A model generated the notes under the pieces. The model did no database searches. It saw only the letters and a list, made by a program, of their open reading frames with translations, and was not told the DNA's origin. A program made the position numbers and the translations under genes. Shown here piece by piece: positions 7,502 through 15,997 of a stretch of DNA of 64,000 nucleotides. The stretch's first letter is position 1. Each line of letters opens with the position of its first letter. The stretch is from Clostridia bacterium (GTDB lineage Bacteria; Bacillota; Clostridia; Oscillospirales; CAG-272), in the NCBI GenBank assembly GCA_017503285.1, contig JAFVTH010000005.1, positions 1 to 64,000 of the forward strand. Direction: 5' to 3'.

Positions 7502-8877
7502 TATAGTGTAACTCCATCCTTAAAAATTGCAATTTCCTCGTAGCCTGCTTCCTCATTTTTGGTTTTCTTACCGGAGGCAAGCTCTATAACGTATGAAAGC
7601 AGATCCTTAGCAAGTGTATCTGCCTTTGCTCCATCCAAAATCGGAGATGCGTCAAAATCAATCCAGCCACTTTTCCTTGCGGCAAGAGCGTTATTTGTTG
7701 AAATTTTAACAGTTGGTACAGGCGCACCAAGAGGCGTGCCTCTTCCTGTTGTAAACAAAATCATATGTGCGCCACAAGCCATAAGGTTTGTAACAGCCAC
7801 CATATCATTACCCGGACCATTCAAAAGCGAAAGACCGTTTTTTGTAAGCGTATCTCCGTAGTCAAGCACGTCAACCACAGGAGAAAGTCCACCCTTTTGC
7901 ACACATCCAAGGGACTTTTCCTCAAGGGTGGTAATGCCACCTGCCTTGTTGCCCGGAGATGGGTTTTCGTAAATCGCCTGCCCGTGGCTCTTAAAATAGT
8001 CCTTAAAATTATTAATCATTGTAACGGTTTTATCAAAGGTTTTTCTGTCGCAGCATCTTTCCATAAGCAAATGCTCTGCGCCAAACATCTCCGGCACCTC
8101 GGTAAGCACACAGCTACCGCCAAGGGCAACAAGCCTATCGCAAAGCGCGCCAACAAGGGGATTTGCGGAAATGCCGCTATATCCGTCACTACCTCCGCAC
8201 TTTAAGCCTACGCGCAAGCGAGATATATGTATTTTCTCTCTTTTGAAGGTGTCTCTATATGCTTTTAGCTCGTTAATTATAGACACTCCCTCGGCAATTT
8301 CGTCCTCAACATCCTGACAATTAAGAAACTTAACTCTGTTTGGATTATACTTTCCAAGGTGCTTTTTAAGCTCCTCAATATTGTTGTTTTCGCAGCCTAA
8401 GCCAAGGACTAAAACGCCACCTGCGTTAGGATGCTTTATCATACCGCAAAGAATCTTTTGTGTTATCTCCTGGTCATCGCCAAGCTGGGAGCAGCCATAG
8501 GGATGCAAAAAAGCCTTTGCGCCTGTTTTCTTAGCAAGCGCCTCGGCAACCTTGTTTACACAGCCAACGGTATTTACAATCCAAATATGGTTTCTTATGC
8601 CAACATCTCCGTTTTCACGGACATAGCCATCAAAATAAAGGTCGGATTCCTCTCGCTTTATGCCATAATCCTTATAATTATATGTATATTCAAGATTATC
8701 ATTAAGATTGGTCTTTAGGTTGTGGGTATGCACATGCTCTCCCTTGAAAATATCGCAGGTCGCATGTCCTATGGGAAAGCCATATTTTATTACATTTTCG
8801 CCCTCTTTTATATCTGTAAGGGCATATTTATGGCCGTTTTGCCCTACCTCTACATTGTCATTTTTATGAATTTGCAT
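7501..8877 (-). CDS. uxaA: altronate dehydratase
   Basis: 458 residues. An N-terminal SAF-type domain (about 1-75) precedes the GD-AH dehydratase domain with conserved cysteines (GCVNKVAEALAKKTGA, LGLGCENNN, LKCGGSDGYSG) that hold iron. It dehydrates D-altronate to 2-keto-3-deoxygluconate. Middle gene of the uxa operon; it overlaps the uxaB end by 14 bp and has GAGGTAG upstream within uxaB. The KDG kinase and aldolase needed next are not in this window. The family also contains galactarate and sulfolactate lyases, but the flanking uxaC and uxaB make altronate the best substrate. Confidence 0.92.
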   Translation of the reverse strand: MQIHKNDNVEVGQNGHKYALTDIKEGENVIKYGFPIGHATCDIFKGEHVHTHNLKTNLNDNLEYTYNYKDYGIKREESDLYFDGYVRENGDVGIRNHIWIVNTVGCVNKVAEALAKKTGAKAFLHPYGCSQLGDDQEITQKILCGMIKHPNAGGVLVLGLGCENNNIEELKKHLGKYNPNRVKFLNCQDVEDEIAEGVSIINELKAYRDTFKREKIHISRLRVGLKCGGSDGYSGISANPLVGALCDRLVALGGSCVLTEVPEMFGAEHLLMERCCDRKTFDKTVTMINNFKDYFKSHGQAIYENPSPGNKAGGITTLEEKSLGCVQKGGLSPVVDVLDYGDTLTKNGLSLLNGPGNDMVAVTNLMACGAHMILFTTGRGTPLGAPVPTVKISTNNALAARKSGWIDFDASPILDGAKADTLAKDLLSYVIELASGKKTKNEEAGYEEIAIFKDGVTL

Positions 8878-10132
8878 ATTCTTCTACCTCTTTAGCAAAG
8901 CGAGAAAGGTCTTGACCCCACAATGTAACGTCAGAGAGAATTTCCTCTACTGTGCCGTTTTTAAGCCTTTGCATTGCCTCCTCACTATCATTCGGTGTGC
9001 CGTGCTTGTAAAATCTAATTAGCTTGCCGAAGGAAAGCAAGAGTGCCCTTGGTGGGTTGCCAAATTTTCTTTCATAATCTAAAATTGAAGGCAAAACTCT
9101 AACCTTAAACTTACTTACAGAGTTAAGAGCAATAGACTGGCAAAGGTGGTGTATGTACGGATTTGAGAACCTAACCATAACCTGCTCTGCATATTTTTCA
9201 TTTTCCGCCCTGTCGCTATCCAGGGAAGCAATAATTTCCCTTTGACAGCTTGCAAGATGGGCAGATAATTTCTCGTTTTGCAGACACTCCCCTACGGTTT
9301 TTACCCCCTCAAGAAGTGCGTATGGTATCATTGAGGTATGTGAGCCGTTAAGAATACGCACCTTGATTGTGCGATATTTATCAAGGCAATCTGTAAGCAC
9401 CACATTAAGACCGCACCTATCAAGGGGAAGCTCATCAAAAAGCCCCATATAACCCTCAATTGCCCACAGATGGAAATACTCAGAGGTGTTTACCATTTTA
9501 TCATCAAAGTCAAGCTCAATTTTCTCATCCCTTGGATAGCCTGTGTTAATACGGTCAACAAGTGTATTTGTAAAAATGTTCTTTTCCTCTATCCATTTCT
9601 CAAAGCCACAGCCAAGGTTCCACAGCTTACTATACTGAAGAATGCATTTTTTAAGATTTTCCCCATTTTTGTCTATAAGCTCACAGGGCAGGAACACAAA
9701 GCCGTCAAGCCCAAGCTCATATCTTCTAAAAAGAAGCTGGGTCAGCTTGCCCGGAAAGGTAGCAGCAGGTCTTTGCTCTTTTTTGTCGTTTTCTGAAAAG
9801 GCAATGCCTGCCTCTGTTGTGTTTGACACAATAAAGCGAAATTCCTTGTTTTCAGCAAGCGCCATATAGCCATCAAAGTCGTCATATGGCTTAACACAGC
9901 GAGAAATTACATCTATTTTCTTTATGTCTACACCCTCTTTACCACGGCAAAGATGTGTATATACACAGCCCTGCTTAGTTAGGGTGTCACAAAGACCGTC
10001 TTTTATTGGCTGGACAACCACAACGCTACCGTTGAAATCTGTCCTTTCATTGGCAATTTGCACCATCCAATCTACAAAGCCACGGAGAAAGCCACCCTCT
10101 CCAAACTGAATTATTTTCTCTTTTCTTTCCAT
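8864..10132 (-). CDS. uxaB: tagaturonate reductase (mannitol dehydrogenase family)
   Basis: 422 residues from the chosen start. The N-terminal IIQFGEGGFLRGFVDWM is the NAD-binding loop of the long-chain mannitol dehydrogenase family, and KVRILNGSHTSM in the middle carries the catalytic lysine region. It reduces tagaturonate to altronate. An in-frame TTG lies 12 nt upstream, but the ATG at 10132 has GAGGG at proper distance and is preferred. First gene of the operon. The paralogous enzyme UxuB (fructuronate to mannonate) has a very similar sequence; uxaA next door favours UxaB. Confidence 0.88.
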   Translation of the reverse strand: MERKEKIIQFGEGGFLRGFVDWMVQIANERTDFNGSVVVVQPIKDGLCDTLTKQGCVYTHLCRGKEGVDIKKIDVISRCVKPYDDFDGYMALAENKEFRFIVSNTTEAGIAFSENDKKEQRPAATFPGKLTQLLFRRYELGLDGFVFLPCELIDKNGENLKKCILQYSKLWNLGCGFEKWIEEKNIFTNTLVDRINTGYPRDEKIELDFDDKMVNTSEYFHLWAIEGYMGLFDELPLDRCGLNVVLTDCLDKYRTIKVRILNGSHTSMIPYALLEGVKTVGECLQNEKLSAHLASCQREIIASLDSDRAENEKYAEQVMVRFSNPYIHHLCQSIALNSVSKFKVRVLPSILDYERKFGNPPRALLLSFGKLIRFYKHGTPNDSEEAMQRLKNGTVEEILSDVTLWGQDLSRFAKEVEEYANS

Positions 10133-10206
10133 ATTATCCCTCAATCTTAAAGCTTTTTGAGCTTTTTCTTAAAATGTTTTTCACTCGTTTCAAGCTTGTT
10201 TTTTTA

Positions 10207-10235
10207 AGTATATCACAAAGAAAATTTTTATGCAA
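10207..10235 (-). promoter_or_regulatory. predicted promoter of the uxaBAC operon
   Basis: Leftward TTGCAT (10235-10230), 17-bp spacer, TATACT (10212-10207). The start of the divergent regulatory palindrome is only 15 bp upstream of the -35 box, so the same protein could control both directions. Confidence 0.6.
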
Positions 10236-10240
10236 TAATC

Positions 10241-10269
10241 TTGACATTATTTAGTATAAAGTTTATACT
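10241..10269 (+). promoter_or_regulatory. predicted promoter of the GH4-GH2 operon
   Basis: Consensus TTGACA (10241-10246), 17-bp spacer, TATACT (10264-10269). The -10 and most of the spacer lie inside a perfect palindrome, the classic layout of a repressed promoter. Confidence 0.8.
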
Positions 10270-10272
10270 AAA
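10250..10272. promoter_or_regulatory. 23-bp perfect palindrome, operator of the glycosidase operon
   Basis: Arms TTTAGTATAAA and TTTATACTAAA around a central G. It covers the spacer and -10 box of the rightward promoter, so a dimeric repressor bound here would block RNA polymerase. No regulator gene is in the uronate cluster. The sequence is unlike the GC-centred LacI-type operators usual for uronate regulators; a GntR-type or other dimer is possible. Confidence 0.7.
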
Positions 10273-10299
10273 AATAACAAAATTTTAGGAAGGTGCATT

Positions 10300-11682
10300 A
10301 TGAGATACACAAAAAAAGGTGTTACTGGCGTTAAAATTGCATATATCGGTGGCGGCTCCCGTGGTTGGGCTTGGGGACTTATGAGCGATCTTGCCTCAAA
10401 CAAGGATATGAGTGGAGATGTTTATCTTTACGATATTGACTTTGATGCTGCAGTAGCAAACGAAACAATTGGAAACAGATTTAACGACTGTGAGGGTGCA
10501 AAATCCAAGTGGACCTATCACGCATCTAAGACACCGAAGGAAGCCCTTTTTGGTGCTGACTTTGTTGTTATTTCCATTCTTCCCGGTACGTTTGACGAAA
10601 TGGAGTCAGATGTTCACACACCTGAAAAATACGGAATTTATCAGTCTGTCGGCGATACAACCGGTCCCGGCGGTATAGTTCGCGCTATGAGAACCATACC
10701 TATGTTTGAGGAGATTGGCGGATACATAAAGAAATATTGTCCTAAGGCTTGGGTTATAAACTACACCAATCCAATGACACTTTGCGTTAAGACTCTTTAC
10801 AGAGTTTTTCCCGAAATCAAAGCCTTTGGCTGCTGCCACGAGGTTTTTGGAACTCAAAGGCTACTTACGTGGGTAGTTGAGGAATTTCTTGGCAAGAAGG
10901 CTACTAGAGATGAAATCAAGGTAAATCCTGTTGCTGTAAACCACTTTACATGGCTTACAAGCGCAACATATAACGGCATTGATTTGTTCCCATACTATAG
11001 GCAGTTCTGCGAAAAGTATGCCGATGGTCTGCCAAACAAAACAGACAACAACTGGATGAACAACTTCTTTGCCTGTGCCGGCAAGGTTACCTTTGACCTA
11101 TTTAGAAGATTTGGCTACATTTCCGCAGCAGGCGACAGACACTTGGCAGAGTTCTGCCCCGGTAAGTGGTATCTTGAAAGCCCTGAAAGAGTTAAGGAAA
11201 TGAAGTTTGGTCTAACTCCTGTTTCTTGGAGAAAGGAGGACCTCCAAAACCGACTCAAGAGAAGCCGTGAAATCCTTGATGGTGACGAAATCAAGCTTTG
11301 GAACACAGGCGAGGAGGGTGTAAACCAAATGCGTGCTCTTCTCGGTCTTTGTGACCTTATTACTAATGTAAACATTCCAAACAGAGGTCAGATTCCTAAC
11401 CTTCCGCTTGGTGCTGTTGTCGAAACAAATGCCATCTTCCGTTCCGGTCAGCTTGACCCTGTTTTTGCAGGCGAAATTCCAGCCCAAATTTACCCACTTG
11501 TCTCTCGTGTTTGTGCCGAGCAGGAGGCTGTTTTTGACGCTATTTCAAGACGCGATATTGAAGCAATCTTTAGCGCATTTGCATCTGACCCACTTGTTAC
11601 CTGCGGCATTGAGGATGCAAGAAAAATGTTTGACGAAATGGTTAACAACACCAAGGCTTATCTTAAAGACTATAATTTATAA
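10300..11682 (+). CDS. GH4 alpha-uronidase-like glycosidase (alpha-galacturonidase type)
   Basis: 460 residues, family GH4, which cleaves glycosides by an NAD+ and Mn2+ dependent redox-elimination route. Visible: the dinucleotide loop GGGSRGW (17-23), TNP (156-158), and the metal ligands C179-H180 in CCHEVF followed by NHFTW (214-218). Among GH4 subgroups (alpha-glucosidase, 6-phospho-glycosidase, alpha-glucuronidase, alpha-galacturonidase) the neighbouring uronate genes favour a uronidase such as LplD; this choice is inference. No signal peptide, so it acts on imported oligosaccharides. The AGGAAGG site sets the start. It lies 12 bp before the GH2 gene. Confidence 0.8.
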   Translation: MRYTKKGVTGVKIAYIGGGSRGWAWGLMSDLASNKDMSGDVYLYDIDFDAAVANETIGNRFNDCEGAKSKWTYHASKTPKEALFGADFVVISILPGTFDEMESDVHTPEKYGIYQSVGDTTGPGGIVRAMRTIPMFEEIGGYIKKYCPKAWVINYTNPMTLCVKTLYRVFPEIKAFGCCHEVFGTQRLLTWVVEEFLGKKATRDEIKVNPVAVNHFTWLTSATYNGIDLFPYYRQFCEKYADGLPNKTDNNWMNNFFACAGKVTFDLFRRFGYISAAGDRHLAEFCPGKWYLESPERVKEMKFGLTPVSWRKEDLQNRLKRSREILDGDEIKLWNTGEEGVNQMRALLGLCDLITNVNIPNRGQIPNLPLGAVVETNAIFRSGQLDPVFAGEIPAQIYPLVSRVCAEQEAVFDAISRRDIEAIFSAFASDPLVTCGIEDARKMFDEMVNNTKAYLKDYNL

Positions 11683-11694
11683 AGGAACGAATTT

Positions 11695-13422
11695 ATGAAA
11701 AGATTATTTAACGACCACAACATAAGAAATGTTATCGATCTAAACGGAGCTTGGCTATTCAAGGCTGACCCGGACAAATCCGGCGTTGATTTAGGCTGGG
11801 GTGGCGGCCTTCCTTGCGGAGAAACGGTTACTGTACCATCCTGCTGGAACACTCATCTCGGTATGTATAACTACGAGGGCGTTTGCTGGTATCAAAAGAA
11901 ATTTGTAACAGACGGTGGCACACTCTTTATTGAGTTTGGTAGTGTTATGACACAGGCTATGGTTTGGCTTGATGGCATTTATCTTGGTGACCACTATGGT
12001 GCATTTACACAGTTTGATTTTATTGTAAACGATGTAGCAAGGGGCGAGCATACGCTTGTTGTACGTGCTGACAGCACTATTACTGAAAAATCCTTCCCTC
12101 AAAGATATACCGACTGGTATAACTACGGTGGTATCGCCCGTGATGTTGCAGCTCACGAGCTAAAGGGCATTTCTATTTTAACAAATCACATAAAATATGA
12201 GCTTTCAAAGGATCTAAAGTCCGCATCTGTATACTGTGATATCGAGCTTTATAACACCAATGATGCCGAAGCCACAGAAAGCATTAGCATCACTATTGAT
12301 GACACAGCAATTTACAGTGGCAAAATCACCCTTGGCTCACACGAAAAGGTAAAAATAACCACACCTGTGTATGAATTTTCCGATGTAGAGCTTTGGCAGA
12401 TGGAAAGCCCCAGACTATACACAGTTACTGCAAAAACAGATAGCGACGACCTTATTGACAAGGTTGGCTTTAGAAAAATTGAGGTCTCAAATAACGACAT
12501 TTTGCTAAATGGTAAATCCATTGAGCTTCGCGGTGTAAACCGTCACGAGGAGCATCCTGATTGGGGCTTTGCATTCCATACCGGTCTTATGAAGAAGGAC
12601 ATTGACCTTATTAAGTATATGGGCTGTAATACAATCCGCGGCTCACACTATCCACAAACACAATTTTTCATAGATTTGCTTGACGAAAGCGGTATTCTTT
12701 TCTGGAGCGAAATCCCAATGTGGGGCTGCGGCTTTGGCGAAAAGGCACTTAAGGACCCGGATATTGTTGCTCACGGCTTCCAGTTCCATCAGGAAATGGT
12801 AAAATACTACTACAACCACCCATCTATTGTTATTTGGGGTATGCACAACGAGGTTGATAGCAAGCTTGAATGCGTAAGAGAGTTTTCTATCGTTTGGGCA
12901 GATTTCCTCAGAAAAAATGGTGGAAATCGTCTTATTACCCACGCATCTAACCATCCAAACGACGACATTTGCTACGACCTTGACGATATTATTTGTATAA
13001 ATATTTACCACGGCTGGTACAACTATTATGGCGGTTCAGGCTCGTTTAGTGATTGGGATAAGCAGGTTGACACTCTAAGAGAGCGTCTTAAGAGCCTTAA
13101 CCTTTACGGCACTCCTGTTATTATGAGTGAGTTCGGCGCTGCGGCTCTTGCAGGTTATCATCAGCACTTTGACTCAGGCATTAAATGGAGCGAGGAGTAT
13201 CAAAGAGATATTATTGAATATTGTCTTGAGCTGTTCCACAAGACTGAATATATGAGGGGCTTTTATGTATGGCAGTTTGCTAATATCAGAACCTCTCCGT
13301 CTATGGATATTAACCGTGTAAGATACTATAACAACAAGGGTATCGTTGACGAGCACAGAAATCCAAAGGCAAGCTTCTTTAAGATTAAGGAGCTTTATAA
13401 CAAGTACGCAAACGAGGAATAA
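11695..13422 (+). CDS. uidA: GH2 beta-glucuronidase
   Basis: 575 residues, typical length. Domains: jelly-roll sugar-binding (about 1-165), immunoglobulin-like (165-265), TIM barrel (265-575). Acid/base E386 lies in HNE, nucleophile E479 in SEF. The N546-N547-K548-G549 motif near the C-terminus is the NxKG signature that binds the glucuronate carboxylate and separates glucuronidases from beta-galactosidases. No signal peptide, so cytoplasmic. It frees glucuronate from host, plant or bile/drug glucuronides; UxaC can isomerise the product. No long insertion is evident around the active-site entrance, suggesting a loop-free form. Followed by a strong bidirectional terminator. Confidence 0.92.
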   Translation: MKRLFNDHNIRNVIDLNGAWLFKADPDKSGVDLGWGGGLPCGETVTVPSCWNTHLGMYNYEGVCWYQKKFVTDGGTLFIEFGSVMTQAMVWLDGIYLGDHYGAFTQFDFIVNDVARGEHTLVVRADSTITEKSFPQRYTDWYNYGGIARDVAAHELKGISILTNHIKYELSKDLKSASVYCDIELYNTNDAEATESISITIDDTAIYSGKITLGSHEKVKITTPVYEFSDVELWQMESPRLYTVTAKTDSDDLIDKVGFRKIEVSNNDILLNGKSIELRGVNRHEEHPDWGFAFHTGLMKKDIDLIKYMGCNTIRGSHYPQTQFFIDLLDESGILFWSEIPMWGCGFGEKALKDPDIVAHGFQFHQEMVKYYYNHPSIVIWGMHNEVDSKLECVREFSIVWADFLRKNGGNRLITHASNHPNDDICYDLDDIICINIYHGWYNYYGGSGSFSDWDKQVDTLRERLKSLNLYGTPVIMSEFGAAALAGYHQHFDSGIKWSEEYQRDIIEYCLELFHKTEYMRGFYVWQFANIRTSPSMDINRVRYYNNKGIVDEHRNPKASFFKIKELYNKYANEE

Positions 13423-13430
13423 TTAAAAAA

Positions 13431-13458
13431 ACGCCGAGGTAAATCCTCGGCGTTTTTT
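13431..13458. terminator. bidirectional terminator after the GH2 gene
   Basis: Hairpin ACGCCGAGG/CCTCGGCGT with A and T runs at its two sides; it separates the convergent GH2 and AEC transporter genes. Confidence 0.9.
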
Positions 13459-13459
13459 G

Positions 13460-14395
13460 TTAGAATAAATATATAAGCATTGACATAACCGGTATTGTTG
13501 CAATTGAAAGCGACGTGCCAAGAAGCACAAGACCGGCAGCATCCTCTTGCCCCTGCCCTATAAGCTCCGAAAAGGTAAGCACAACGCTGGCAACAGGACA
13601 GCACATCATAATGTAGATTGCGCTTTTCATAACAAAGGGAACAGGAAGTGCCAAAAGCACAAGCAAGGCAACCATTGGGAAAGCCACCTGCTTTATAAGC
13701 ACAACTACATAATTTATAGGCTTTAGGAAAACACTCCTTAGTGGGACACAGGCAAGGCGCATGCCCATAATAAGCATACAAAGCGGTGTGGACATTTTTG
13801 CAAGCATATTAACTGCATCCCCTATAACCCCGGGCAGGCTAAAGCCTGTTATAAAGAATGGGATTGCAATAACAAAGGCGATTGTTGCAGGATTTAAGAA
13901 AATCTTTTTAGGGCTTATGTAGCTTTTGTCCTGTGAGATAATAAATGAGCCAACGCTCCAGCCGATAATGTTAAGCGCCAAGGAAGCCATAGCTGAAAAG
14001 GCAACAGCCTCCGGGTGATCCGGCAAAAGTGCCTCCAAAACAGGCACGCCCATAAAGGCACAGTTTGCAAGAACGGTGGCAAGGTTATATATTCTATACT
14101 CTACCTGCATTTTCTTTCTCTTGAAAGCAAGATGAAAAATAAAAAGTCCAAGCAAGAAAAGTCCACCGATTATTAAAAACGCAAGCCCAAGCCACTTGAC
14201 AAGGTCAAGAGAAAACTGATTTTTTGTAATAGACGTAAAAAGCAAGCAAGGGGACGACACATACATAAGCAGCTTTGCAAAGCCGGAAATATTTTCTGAC
14301 TTGACAAGCTTTGTTTTCACAAGCGCAAAGCCCGGCACTGCATAAAGCAGCATTGTACCAACAACGCCAAGCGCCGCCAAAAATGTACCTAACAT
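13460..14395 (-). CDS. AEC-family (auxin efflux carrier type) membrane transporter
   Basis: 311 residues from the ATG at 14395, preceded by GGGAGGA with a 5-nt spacer; an open frame runs 22 codons further upstream without a ribosome site. Roughly ten hydrophobic helices; the first half is marked by LVKTKLVKSENISGFAKLL and LANCAFMGVPVLEAL, the second half by TPLCMLIMGMRLA, as in bacterial AEC transporters that export or import organic acids such as malate. Substrate unknown. Single-gene unit with its own promoter. Its placement next to the uronate genes suggests, but does not prove, transport of an acidic sugar or fermentation acid. Confidence 0.85.
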   Translation of the reverse strand: MLGTFLAALGVVGTMLLYAVPGFALVKTKLVKSENISGFAKLLMYVSSPCLLFTSITKNQFSLDLVKWLGLAFLIIGGLFLLGLFIFHLAFKRKKMQVEYRIYNLATVLANCAFMGVPVLEALLPDHPEAVAFSAMASLALNIIGWSVGSFIISQDKSYISPKKIFLNPATIAFVIAIPFFITGFSLPGVIGDAVNMLAKMSTPLCMLIMGMRLACVPLRSVFLKPINYVVVLIKQVAFPMVALLVLLALPVPFVMKSAIYIMMCCPVASVVLTFSELIGQGQEDAAGLVLLGTSLSIATIPVMSMLIYLF

Positions 14396-14429
14396 ATAAG
14401 TCCTCCCTCTTTTAATTTTTACAAAGGAT

Positions 14430-14458
14430 ATATTATCACAAAGATAGTATTTTTGCAA
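14430..14458 (-). promoter_or_regulatory. predicted promoter of the AEC transporter
   Basis: Leftward TTGCAA (14458-14453), 17-bp spacer, TAATAT (14435-14430), with a TG one base before the -10. The spacer end, CTTTGTGATA, is the same as in the uxaB promoter. Confidence 0.65.
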
Positions 14459-14480
14459 CATATATCTTATAAAATAAGAT

Positions 14481-14505
14481 AAAAAGCCACCTTGGGTGGC
14501 TTTTT
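14481..14505. terminator. terminator after the long deacetylase gene
   Basis: Hairpin AAAAAGCCACC/GGGTGGCTTTTT; it lies immediately after the leftward gene that ends at 14507 and would also work rightward. Confidence 0.85.
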
Positions 14506-14506
14506 A

Positions 14507-15847
14507 TTATGGATTTACGGTTGGACTTGTAGTTCTAAAGCGCATGGTCCAGCTTTGGTAACGCAGTCGATTTGAAAGGTATTTATCCTCAAAGCTATCG
14601 CTGTGCTGCCAAGTGCCCTTAAAGGCGCTATCCCTTACCTCCGGCATACAATCAAGGCTTGGTAGCTGTGGCTTCGGCTTGACTGTAACAGACTTAGCGC
14701 CAAGCAGCACCTCAAGTGCGCCATAAAGCCAATCAGCAGGACCGATATACTCGTTTCCTACCTTGATTTTTTCGGGTAAAAACTCACCGTCCTTTATTTG
14801 GTCGCAGGCGGAGATTATATCATCCTTTGAGAGTGTAAATTCCTCGGTTATTTCATAGGGTTTTGACAAAAATCCGTACACGTCCCCACACAAATGCTCT
14901 TTTTTGCCTTGCAAAAGGTCACGGCAAGCAAGAGTCATATCAGCAAGGGATAAGGAGTATGGCTTTTGCATTGGAAACAGTCCCTTTTGTAGGTGTGTAT
15001 ATATTTCCTTTACCTGCTCCTTGGTAACAATTCTCTCCCCGTCATTTTTTAGCTCATTTGCCAGCTGTGAATAGGTGATGATTCTAAAGCGAGGGTCGTT
15101 TTTAATGAGCCTTATCAAAAGGCGCATATTTTTAAGAACCGTGTCAGTAATTTCCTGTGGTAAATCCTTTGGCTCTATCCACTGACCAAAGGGCACAAGA
15201 TTTTCCTTGTGATAGTTTACTGCGTCCCAAAAATCTTCCTTAATTATCATATTTGGGTGGGTATATATTACTGCTCTTTCACGCTGTGCCAGCTCATTTA
15301 GCTTTTCCTTAATTTGCTCCTCGGTGGCATCACGCAAGAACCACTCAATGCCAAATGCATAATATGCGTGGAAAATGTTGCAGTAATATGCGCCTGTGCC
15401 CTTTTCTGTGTCGCAGAAGGTGTCTGCATAAATCGGAATACCCATTTTATGGTAGCCATACATTGCCACATAGGATTTTTGGTTACCGGGTGGGCAGGCA
15501 GCCCAAACCTTATCAACGCCAAGAGTATTTTTTATATACTCAATACCCAGCGTTTCTTGTCTAATAAGCTCCTTTTGTGCCTCTTCAAAATCCTCAATAT
15601 CTGTATACTCATTTATCATTGGGTGTAAAGTGTGACCGTAGGTGTGAGTGCCTATTTCGTGGTGGGAAAGTGCCTCTATAACATCAGTCCTGCCCCATTC
15701 CTTTAGGTGCTTTGCCAAAAGTCCAACAACGCAAAAGCAACCTGTAACGCCCTCTTCTCTAAATAGATTTGCCTCGTATAGAATACCGTCTGCCGCCCTT
15801 GACGAGGTAAAATCCTCTGTGTCGAAGGAAAAAATTATATCTGTCAT
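14507..15847 (-). CDS. NodB-type polysaccharide deacetylase with a C-terminal extension
   Basis: 446 residues from the ATG at 15847 (GAGGAGA upstream; a GTG 15 nt earlier overlaps that site). Residues 1-260 are a carbohydrate esterase 4 fold: metal aspartates in SFDTED (7-12) and histidines in THTYGH. Such enzymes remove acetyl groups from peptidoglycan or other glycans, or open small ring substrates. There is no signal peptide, so it would act inside the cell unless secreted otherwise. Residues about 290-390 carry two weakly similar helical segments that read like pseudomurein-binding-type repeats (LPEKIKVGNEYIGPADWLYG); this is tentative. Single gene. The substrate is unknown. Confidence 0.75.
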   Translation of the reverse strand: MTDIIFSFDTEDFTSSRAADGILYEANLFREEGVTGCFCVVGLLAKHLKEWGRTDVIEALSHHEIGTHTYGHTLHPMINEYTDIEDFEEAQKELIRQETLGIEYIKNTLGVDKVWAACPPGNQKSYVAMYGYHKMGIPIYADTFCDTEKGTGAYYCNIFHAYYAFGIEWFLRDATEEQIKEKLNELAQRERAVIYTHPNMIIKEDFWDAVNYHKENLVPFGQWIEPKDLPQEITDTVLKNMRLLIRLIKNDPRFRIITYSQLANELKNDGERIVTKEQVKEIYTHLQKGLFPMQKPYSLSLADMTLACRDLLQGKKEHLCGDVYGFLSKPYEITEEFTLSKDDIISACDQIKDGEFLPEKIKVGNEYIGPADWLYGALEVLLGAKSVTVKPKPQLPSLDCMPEVRDSAFKGTWQHSDSFEDKYLSNRLRYQSWTMRFRTTSPTVNP

Positions 15848-15935
15848 TATGATTCTCCTCACATATAATATACCAGTCTTATGATATCATAAATTTAAGG
15901 AAAATTCAACTTGAAAAAGGAATTTTTGCACTATA

Positions 15936-15964
15936 TTGAAAATGCAAACAGCTTATGGTATAAT
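15936..15964 (+). promoter_or_regulatory. predicted promoter of the short deacetylase
   Basis: TTGAAA (15936-15941), 17-bp spacer, consensus TATAAT (15959-15964), 34 bp before the start at 15998. Its position rules out translation of the longer open frame that begins at 15911. Confidence 0.75.
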
Positions 15965-15997
15965 TTTCTTAGAAAGTTTACTTTGAGAGGTAATTTT

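Noticed and set aside
15911..15997. N-terminal extension of the short deacetylase
   Set aside because: A consensus promoter lies inside it, and a better ribosome site precedes the ATG at 15998.
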